Below the pieces are notes generated by a model. That model searched no databases, was not told where the DNA came from, and saw nothing but the letters and a program-made list of their open reading frames with translations. Shown in pieces: positions 57,881-64,000 of a stretch of 64,000 nt of DNA (its first letter is position 1; every line of letters starts with the position of its first letter). This DNA comes from Campylobacter volucris (lineage in GTDB: Bacteria; Campylobacterota; Campylobacteria; Campylobacterales; Campylobacteraceae), in the NCBI RefSeq assembly GCF_008245045.1, contig NZ_CP043428.1:1460918-1524917 (forward strand). Reading direction: 5' to 3'. The translations under genes were made by a program, and so were the position numbers.

Positions 57881-59035
57881 ATGAAAAAAATTATTGCAGG
57901 AATCGTCCTTTTAGCAACACTTGTTGTTTTATTTTTCATTTCAACTTCTTATGTTAGCTCTGTCAATGAAAAAATTTTTAATCACATAAGCAAAAGCACA
58001 GATTATTATGAAGTTAAAGATGTCAATTTTACTAAAAACTTTTTAGATTCTAAAGGAAGCTTTAAAATTTCATTCAATGACTTTTATATTTTTACAATTA
58101 ATATTGATTTTTCAAATATTTTCTTTGTAAGTAATAATGCAAAAATTTCTATTATCAATGAAAATGAAGATATGAATGATTTATTTACAAACAAAGAAAT
58201 TATGAAAATATTTGTTAATGTCAAAGCAAATGATAAAATAGCTATCAATGCTAAAGTTAACGATATTAACACTACTAAAGATAATAAAACATTATTAGTT
58301 AAAAATTTTGATATAAATATCGATCTTAAAGAAGAATTTGTAAAAGAAATCCAATTAAATCTAAATCATTTTTTATTTGAGGATGATTATAATAAAATGG
58401 AATTGAAAAATGTTAAAATAGCTGAATTTCCTTTTGAAAATTTAAAACTCGAAGATATTTTCACTCCTGCACGCACTGGTGAGCAAAAAATCGATATAGA
58501 ATTGATTGATTTAAAAGATGTAATAGTTAGCAATTTAAAGGCTAATGCAAAAACTCTTACAAATACAAACAATGAATACGATGGCGCATTGAAATTTAGC
58601 ATGGATAAATTCTCTCTACCTTCTAACAATCTTTCATTAGATAATATTAATATGGATATGAAATTGGTTAATATCTCTAAAAAAGCTTATGATCAATACC
58701 TAAAATCAGATGGAAATATTTTTTCACTAATGGTTTTATCAAATCAATTTTTACAAAGCAATCCAGAAATTTTCTTAAATGATTTTTCATTCTCAAAAGA
58801 AGAAAAGAAATTTCAAGCAAAAGCTCAAGCTATAATCAAAGATAACAACATAAAAGCTCAAGCAAATATTAACTCTGAACTTCTTCCAAGCCAAATCATT
58901 CCTGAATTTAATAATTTTGATATGTATTTTGTAGATAACAATGGAAGTTATACGCTAGATTTTAGCTATGATGATAGTAACAAAAGTGATGTCAAAGCTA
59001 TCCTTAATGGAGAAGAATTTAATCCAAACTTATAA
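57881..59035 (+). CDS. Exported hypothetical protein (DUF945-like)
   Basis: 384 residues from ATG 57881, which has AAGGAAA; an ORF start at 57794 lacks a ribosome site and would bury the signal. An N-terminal hydrophobic anchor (about 3-23) is followed by a long periplasmic beta-rich region with Asn/Asp/Lys-rich strands. The layout and the repeated LxNxNxxL-type strands resemble YdgA/DUF945 proteins, which I cannot confirm. Its stop overlaps the rarA start (TAATG). Confidence 0.78.
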   Translation: MKKIIAGIVLLATLVVLFFISTSYVSSVNEKIFNHISKSTDYYEVKDVNFTKNFLDSKGSFKISFNDFYIFTINIDFSNIFFVSNNAKISIINENEDMNDLFTNKEIMKIFVNVKANDKIAINAKVNDINTTKDNKTLLVKNFDINIDLKEEFVKEIQLNLNHFLFEDDYNKMELKNVKIAEFPFENLKLEDIFTPARTGEQKIDIELIDLKDVIVSNLKANAKTLTNTNNEYDGALKFSMDKFSLPSNNLSLDNINMDMKLVNISKKAYDQYLKSDGNIFSLMVLSNQFLQSNPEIFLNDFSFSKEEKKFQAKAQAIIKDNNIKAQANINSELLPSQIIPEFNNFDMYFVDNNGSYTLDFSYDDSNKSDVKAILNGEEFNPNL

Positions 59036-60225
59036 TGTCAAATTTAAATTTGAAATTTCGTCCTAAAACTCTTGATGAGATTTTAGGACAAGAAAATTTA
59101 GTAGAAATTTTTAAGCAATTTATCTTTCTTTCAAAACTTCCTCATAGTATATTTTTTGGTCCAGCAGGATGTGGAAAAACTTCTTTTGCAAGAGCTGTGG
59201 CAAATGATTTTAAAGTAGATTTTTTTGAATTTGATGGTGGAAATTTTAAGCTTGAAGATCTAAGAAAAATACTAAACAACTATGACAATTCTTTATACAA
59301 ACCTTTAATTTTTATCGATGAAATTCACAGGCTCTCAAAAACCCAACAAGAAATGCTTTTAGTGCCTTTAGAAAATCAAAAGTGTATTTTCATAGGTGCA
59401 AGTACTGAAAATCCTTATTTTACTTTAACTTCAGGCATTAGAAGCAGGACTATGCTTTTTGAATTCAAAGGTTTAAAAAACCAAGATTTAGAAAAATTAG
59501 CTTTAAAAATTCAAGAAAAATTACAATGCAAAATCGATGATGATGCAAAAGATTTTTTAATCACTTCAAGTGCCAATGATGCTAGAAGTTTTTTAAATTT
59601 ATGCGAATTTGCATTAGCATTAAATCCTACACATATCAAACTTGAAACTTTAAAAAAACTAAGAGCTAATGTTTTAAGCGATGGCACTTCAAGCAAAGAT
59701 ACGCATTATAAACTTGCAAGTTCTTTGATAAAAAGTCTAAGGGGAAGTGATGTAAATGCAAGTTTATATTATCTTGCAAGGTTGATTGATGGGGGAGAAA
59801 GTGCTGATTTTATCGCTAGAAGATTAGTTATCTTTGCTAGTGAAGATATCTCTAATGCAAATCCACAAGCACTAAATTTAGCCACAAGCACATTAATAGC
59901 TGTAAAAAACATAGGTTATCCTGAAGCTAGGATAATCTTAGCTCAATGTGTAGTTTTTTTAGCAAGTTCTCCTAAATCAAATTCAAGCTATCTAGCTATA
60001 AATTCTGCCCTAAATTATGTCCAAAACAACCCTGCTTTAAAAATCTTACCTCATCTTGATAATAATCACCCACAAAGAAAAAACTATCTTTACCCACATG
60101 ATTTTGGAGGCTGGGTAAAACAACAATACTTAGAAAAAAATTTAAAATTTTATCATAGCAAAGGTGTAGGTTTTGAAGCGCAACTGGATTTGTGGTTAAA
60201 AGATATGAAAAAACCTAAAGGCTAA
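59035..60225 (+). CDS. rarA: Replication-associated recombination protein RarA
   Basis: 396 residues. MSNLNLKFRPKTLDEILGQE opens the protein. Walker A GPAGCGKT (about 42-49), Walker B LIFIDEIHR, sensor GASTENPYF and the C-terminal HPQRKNYLYPHDFGGWVKQQY block are those of RarA/MgsA. It acts at stalled forks with SSB. Translationally coupled to the upstream exported protein. Confidence 0.94.
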   Translation: MSNLNLKFRPKTLDEILGQENLVEIFKQFIFLSKLPHSIFFGPAGCGKTSFARAVANDFKVDFFEFDGGNFKLEDLRKILNNYDNSLYKPLIFIDEIHRLSKTQQEMLLVPLENQKCIFIGASTENPYFTLTSGIRSRTMLFEFKGLKNQDLEKLALKIQEKLQCKIDDDAKDFLITSSANDARSFLNLCEFALALNPTHIKLETLKKLRANVLSDGTSSKDTHYKLASSLIKSLRGSDVNASLYYLARLIDGGESADFIARRLVIFASEDISNANPQALNLATSTLIAVKNIGYPEARIILAQCVVFLASSPKSNSSYLAINSALNYVQNNPALKILPHLDNNHPQRKNYLYPHDFGGWVKQQYLEKNLKFYHSKGVGFEAQLDLWLKDMKKPKG

Positions 60226-60272
60226 ATTTAAGCACAATGTAAAAATATTTTTATATAATTTTTGTTTTTTAA

Positions 60273-60348
60273 GGTTCCGTAGCTCAGTTGGTAGAGCACC
60301 ACCTTGACATGGTGGTGGTCGTTGGTTCAAGTCCAATCGGAGCCACCA
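60273..60348 (+). tRNA. tRNA-Val (anticodon GAC)
   Basis: 76 nt with encoded CCA. Acceptor GGTTCCG pairs with CGGAGCC, the D loop is AGCTCAGTTGGTAGAGC, the anticodon loop is TTGACAT, and GGTTCAAGTCC is the T loop. TTTTTTATTT follows. Confidence 0.97.
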
Positions 60349-60417
60349 TTTTTTATTTCTTTCAAGAATTTTTCAAATAAAAATAATTTTGTTTTAAATA
60401 AAATATATTATTGTAAA

Positions 60418-62556
60418 TTATTTTAAAAGCATCTCAATCATTTGTTGTTGAAAAGAATTATTTTTACTAAGTAATAAAGACCCGCTTTCGCGTATAATCT
60501 TTAGTTTTACAAAATTTGCACTTTCATCAGCAAAATCAAGATCTTTTATATTAGAAGCACTGCTTAAGAGATTAATACTAGTTATAGTTATATTAGATAT
60601 TGCAGATTGTAATTGATTTTGAACACTACCTAAATCAGATCTTATAGAATCTAAAGTTTTTAAAGAATTATCAGCTATATCCATCAAAACCATAGATCTT
60701 TTTAAGGTTAAAAACACACTATCACTTTTATTATAAGAATTTGCAAACATTCCCATAGCATCAGCTATTTCTTTATCTATAACACCCATCATTTCTCTTA
60801 AACTCACAAAAGCACCATTACAATCTTTTAAATCATCATCTAATCCTATTATAGTATTATTACTAACACCATTACCTGAAATTTGTATATCTATCACACC
60901 GCTAGAAACTAAAGATAATCTACCATATTCTTCCCATTTCTGATCCAATCTTACGCCAGTTGCCTCTTTTAAATTTTCAGGTCTTAAACCTAATACTCCA
61001 GCACCATTATTTGGTGGAGTTGGGCGATTTGGATCTTCATTATCATTGGTATTAAATCCGACTATTGTTTTAACATTATCTGGAGCACTTATAGATAATC
61101 TTAATTGCCCTTTATCATTTTTTTCAACCTTAGCACTAAAACCTAATTGTGCAGTTGTAGCATTAATAGCATCTGCAAAATCATACATATTAAATTTTTC
61201 TTGACCATCACTTTTCAAAAATGGTATAAAGTCTGAAGTATGCTTTACACCTGCATCATCTATATATACTATAGATATGCCTGGTTTATCTTGATACCTA
61301 ATCAAAGCATTGTCAGCATCAACATAATCTCCTTTAAATGTTGTAAATTTTAATCCAGTATTTTTGGCTTGATTACCAGTAACTTCAATAACTCCATTTG
61401 GGTCACCAACTGAATAAATTCTATATTGATCTCCTTCTATAATCGCGTATACTCCACTTTTTTCACTAGTCTCATTAATATTATCTACAAATTCTTGAAC
61501 ATTTGATGATGCTTTTATATCAACTCCATTTATTTGAACTCCACCATCATTAAATGCTTTAAAATCCTTTATCTTAGCTCCAGTATAAATTTTTGCATCA
61601 AGTCCAGCTAAAGCCATAAAAGAATTTGAACTATCTTCTATCTTTATACCTCTACCATCAATACTATCTAATGTCAATCTGCCATTTTCATCTAAAAAAG
61701 CTTTGACACCAGTATATTGAGTTTGGGAATTAATTGCGTTTATTAAAACCCCATTTTTATCGCCATCTTGAATTTCTATAGCACCTATTAACACTCCATT
61801 TATAGAAAAATCATTTCCAGTCCATCCAGCTTTAACACCACCATGTCCTTTATATTGAACTTCATAATCAGCTCTTACACCTGTTTTATCAGATATTTTA
61901 TTTATCTCTGTAGCAAGTTCACCTATACCTTCACCTTCTTTATATCCTATATTAAATTTTATATCATATCTTGTATTTTTGTCAAAAAGAGATCCTATAC
62001 TCATATTTAAATCATTACCACTAACAATTATATTTGCACTGGTTAAAAAATGAGTTGTACCTAAACTACTTGATTGAGTTGAACCTATACTAGCATTTAT
62101 AGTTGTATTTGATAAATTACCTATTTGAAATTGCTTATTTATAAAAGAACCATTAAGCAATGATAAACCATTATAAATCGTGTTATTTGCTATGTTATCA
62201 AGGCTATTTATTAAAAGATTTATTTCTTCTTGTATAATTCTTCTTGTTTTTTGACTTTGCCCATCTTGAGCTGCTTGAGTAGCTTTTATCTTTATAAGTT
62301 CTACTATTTTAATTTGTTCATCCATTGCTTTATCTGCTAAAGATAGTATACCTATAGCATCGTTTGCATTATTTATAGCTTGTTGTAATGTTTTAGAATT
62401 TACATCAAGATTATGGGCTATACTTAATTCTGATGCACCATCTTTAGCACTATTTATACGCAAACCTGAAGATAGTCTTTCTAAAGAATTATCAAGTTGA
62501 CTTGATATTTTTGTTAAATATGTTGTTATATTAAACCCTCTAATTCCATTTACCAT
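60418..62556 (-). CDS. Divergent flagellin-like protein
   Basis: 712 residues, longer than FlaA/FlaB (about 575). The N-terminal D0/D1 region is flagellin: SSQLDNSLERLSSGLRINSA, NANDAIGILSLADKAMDEQ, and NNTIYNGLSLLNG. The C-terminal D1/D0 has SLKTLDSIRSDLGSVQNQL and ASNIKDLDFADESANFVKLK. It departs from normal flagellins at both tips: the start is VNGIRGFNITTYLTK instead of GFRINTNVAALN, and the end is SFQQQMIEMLLK instead of a QANxxQQNVLxLLQ type. The middle (about 200-590) holds at least three hook-IN-like units (FSINGVLIGAI; GVQINGVDIKASS). A minor or specialised filament or junction protein is inferred. Two sigma-28-type sites lie upstream. Confidence 0.87.
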   Translation of the reverse strand: MVNGIRGFNITTYLTKISSQLDNSLERLSSGLRINSAKDGASELSIAHNLDVNSKTLQQAINNANDAIGILSLADKAMDEQIKIVELIKIKATQAAQDGQSQKTRRIIQEEINLLINSLDNIANNTIYNGLSLLNGSFINKQFQIGNLSNTTINASIGSTQSSSLGTTHFLTSANIIVSGNDLNMSIGSLFDKNTRYDIKFNIGYKEGEGIGELATEINKISDKTGVRADYEVQYKGHGGVKAGWTGNDFSINGVLIGAIEIQDGDKNGVLINAINSQTQYTGVKAFLDENGRLTLDSIDGRGIKIEDSSNSFMALAGLDAKIYTGAKIKDFKAFNDGGVQINGVDIKASSNVQEFVDNINETSEKSGVYAIIEGDQYRIYSVGDPNGVIEVTGNQAKNTGLKFTTFKGDYVDADNALIRYQDKPGISIVYIDDAGVKHTSDFIPFLKSDGQEKFNMYDFADAINATTAQLGFSAKVEKNDKGQLRLSISAPDNVKTIVGFNTNDNEDPNRPTPPNNGAGVLGLRPENLKEATGVRLDQKWEEYGRLSLVSSGVIDIQISGNGVSNNTIIGLDDDLKDCNGAFVSLREMMGVIDKEIADAMGMFANSYNKSDSVFLTLKRSMVLMDIADNSLKTLDSIRSDLGSVQNQLQSAISNITITSINLLSSASNIKDLDFADESANFVKLKIIRESGSLLLSKNNSFQQQMIEMLLK

Positions 62557-62595
62557 AAAAAAATAGTATCCTCAAAAAATATATAGAATATACCC

Positions 62596-62621
62596 AAATC
62601 GTTTTTTAAAAAAAATATTTA
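62596..62621 (-). promoter_or_regulatory. Sigma-28-type promoter, proximal
   Basis: On the minus strand, TAAA (62621-62618) and CGATTT (62601-62596) are separated by 16 bases, the Campylobacter FliA spacing. The start codon is 40 bases further on, with a GAGG ribosome site between. Confidence 0.65.
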
Positions 62622-62642
62622 ATACATAATTATACTGATAAA

Positions 62643-62668
62643 AAATCGATAATTTTAAAACAAATTTA
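62643..62668 (-). promoter_or_regulatory. Sigma-28-type promoter, distal
   Basis: On the minus strand, TAAATTTG (from 62668) and CGATTT (62648-62643) are again 16 bases apart. It is a second FliA-like site 47 bases upstream of the first; AT-rich sequence makes chance matches possible. Confidence 0.5.
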
Positions 62669-62771
62669 AAAAGTTTTTTATAGAAAATAAATATATATTT
62701 AATAAAAATTATCCAAGAAATTAAATATTTTTTTGTTATAATTTATTATAAAAAATAAGTAAGGATAATAA

Positions 62772-63398
62772 ATGCTTAAAGAACTACTTGAAATCAAAAA
62801 AGAAATGGAACCTATAATCCACGAATGTTCAGTAAAAATTCAAGTAGCATCAAGAGAAGTTATCGTAAGAAAAAGAGAATATGAAATTTATGGTCCTATG
62901 ATAGATAGGGTTTATCTTGATAATGCTATTTATGTCAAAGTTTTTGGAAGTGGAAGAGATACAAAAAGTACTAAAGTAGATATTAAAAATGGTTTTTACA
63001 TGGTTTATACAGCTCCTGATAAACCAACAAATCAAGAAACTATGAATAAACTCAAAGTTTCTTTTGAAAGCATTGATAATAAATTTATTTCAAAAATTTT
63101 AGAACTCAATAGAAGAATGAAAGAAATTCTTAATAAAACTCAAACCACTCTAGCAAAAGCATCAAATATGAATGTAGTCATAGAAACCAATCTTGGCGAA
63201 GCAAGTGCTGCAACTAAATTTATAATTACTATCAAGTATGTAAAAGACAATCAAAAATTAGAAATGAAAAATTCAAAATCTGCAGGAAGTTTTAGAGATA
63301 CTAAAAATCACATCAATCTAGTTGTCGATAAAAATACAGATTCAGCTGTATGTGAAAAACTTTTACATGATGTTGAAATTTATTTTATAGGGAAATAA
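62772..63398 (+). CDS. Conserved hypothetical protein next to ruvC
   Basis: 208 residues, soluble, helical at both ends. KELLEIKKEMEPIIHEC opens a helix, a beta-rich middle includes YIYGPMIDRV-like and FGSGRDTKSTKVDI strands, a helix FISKILELNRRMKEIL follows, and the final part is basic with NHINLVVDKNTDSAVCEKLL. No family recognised. C. jejuni has an unnamed gene at the same place beside ruvC. It has AAGGATAAT before ATG 62772. Its stop TAA directly abuts the stop of convergent ruvC (TAATTA). Confidence 0.75.
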   Translation: MLKELLEIKKEMEPIIHECSVKIQVASREVIVRKREYEIYGPMIDRVYLDNAIYVKVFGSGRDTKSTKVDIKNGFYMVYTAPDKPTNQETMNKLKVSFESIDNKFISKILELNRRMKEILNKTQTTLAKASNMNVVIETNLGEASAATKFIITIKYVKDNQKLEMKNSKSAGSFRDTKNHINLVVDKNTDSAVCEKLLHDVEIYFIGK

Positions 63399-63875
63399 TT
63401 AAACTTTTATTTTAAAATTAGCCAAATGAGTTAAAGCCACTGCTATAGCATCGGTTATATCAAGTGGTTTTATATCTTTTGAAATTCCAAGTAATCTTTT
63501 TACCATAAATGCAACTTGTTCTTTTGTAGCCTTTGCTTTACCTGTAACTGTTTTTTTTACTTGTAATGGTGTGTATTCAGCAAATTCCCCATGCATTTGT
63601 AAAATTTTTAAACTCAAAGCTCCGCGAAACTGAGCAAGTTTTAAAACCGTTTTTGGATTATAAGCAAAAAATATATCCTCTATTGCTACCTCATCAAAAT
63701 GATGATTTTTAAAAATCAAATCAAGACCTTCGCAAAGTTCTGTGATTTGGTATTGTAAGTCATTGGGTTTGATTTTTATAAGTCCTGCTTCTATGAGTTT
63801 ATTTTTATTATTAATTTTTTCAACAATTGCATACCCACAATACCTAGAACCAGGATCAATTCCCAAAACTTTCAA
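63399..63875 (-). CDS. ruvC: Holliday-junction resolvase RuvC
   Basis: 158 residues from TTG 63875, which has AAAGGTG upstream. [15 protein letters not shown] opens the fold. The four catalytic acids are Asp7, Glu66 (AIEDIFF), Asp139 and Asp142 ([13 protein letters not shown]), matching E. coli numbering closely. It cleaves four-way junctions made by RuvAB. A 7-bp-arm palindrome TTCACAT-AA-ATGTGAA lies 15 bases upstream of the start (63890-63905). Confidence 0.96.
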   Translation of the reverse strand: MKVLGIDPGSRYCGYAIVEKINNKNKLIEAGLIKIKPNDLQYQITELCEGLDLIFKNHHFDEVAIEDIFFAYNPKTVLKLAQFRGALSLKILQMHGEFAEYTPLQVKKTVTGKAKATKEQVAFMVKRLLGISKDIKPLDITDAIAVALTHLANFKIKV

Positions 63876-64000
63876 CTTTTCACCTTTTATTCACATAAAT
63901 GTGAAATTTTATATTTTATTGTGAATAATTTTAACAATTTTTTATAAACTCTAAGCTAAAATTCAAGCTTTTAAACTACTAAAAATTTTAAGAAAAATTA

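Overview
The window is chromosomal DNA from a Campylobacter. It is very AT-rich, and its gene families match the genus throughout: a cmeRABC efflux locus, a dba-dsbI pair, ctsG/pgp1, chemoreceptors with identical signalling halves, and CfbpABC iron uptake. The gene content and the neighbourhoods I know from C. jejuni suggest a member of the C. lari group. That species call is inference; the genus is close to certain.

Layout. 1-2.5 kb holds the end of frr, then pyrE, an RDD membrane protein and nrdB in one overlapping plus-strand run. 2.6-4.3 kb is dba-dsbI; the 55-codon dba is easily missed. Pcm (4.4-5.0 kb) is followed by a decayed GNAT acetyltransferase on the minus strand (5.04-5.51 kb) and an exported alpha-carbonic anhydrase. 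TypA and a small membrane protein lie on the minus strand (6.3-8.75 kb). 8.8-13.65 kb is a flagellar hook cluster: a small FliK-like protein, fliK, flgD and flgE, with two good sigma-54 promoters. The 4.5S SRP RNA is at 14.15 kb, followed on the minus strand by an HD-domain protein, a Fic enzyme and cfbpABC (iron uptake). Divergent from cfbpA is the single-domain globin cgb. 20.4-29 kb is a long, mostly overlapping minus-strand run: NFACT protein, a small acidic protein, cdsA, dxr, pgp1, tsaD, ctsG, a PvdE/SyrD-type ABC exporter and a periplasmic GlcG-like protein. Next come mobA, an NhaC-type antiporter and ilvD, and then four minus-strand tRNA genes (Ser, Cys, Leu, Gly).

33.3-40 kb holds three tandem chemoreceptor genes with different sensor domains and nearly identical 1.05-kb 3' halves. 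40-45.8 kb (minus) holds an AAA ATPase, a lipoprotein, YajQ, a D-2-hydroxyacid dehydrogenase, an ATP-grasp glutathionylspermidine-synthase-like protein, a UPF0323 lipoprotein and rpsU. 46-53.7 kb is ccoG, cmeR and cmeABC, with a clear CmeR operator. Remnants of porin-like genes follow. Then come a HemN-like radical SAM enzyme, hemJ, lspA, glmM, an exported protein, rarA, tRNA-Val, a divergent flagellin-like gene behind sigma-28-type promoters, an unrecognised gene and ruvC.

There is no IS element, phage, CRISPR array or rRNA. Most of the window is core genome. The points most worth a second look are the stand-alone FliK-domain paralogue, a shared domain inserted in both FlgD and FlgE, the unusual flagellin, the chemoreceptor cassette repeat, the ATP-grasp/lipoprotein pair, the ABC exporter/GlcG pair coupled to ctsG, and two unannotated clusters of gene remnants.
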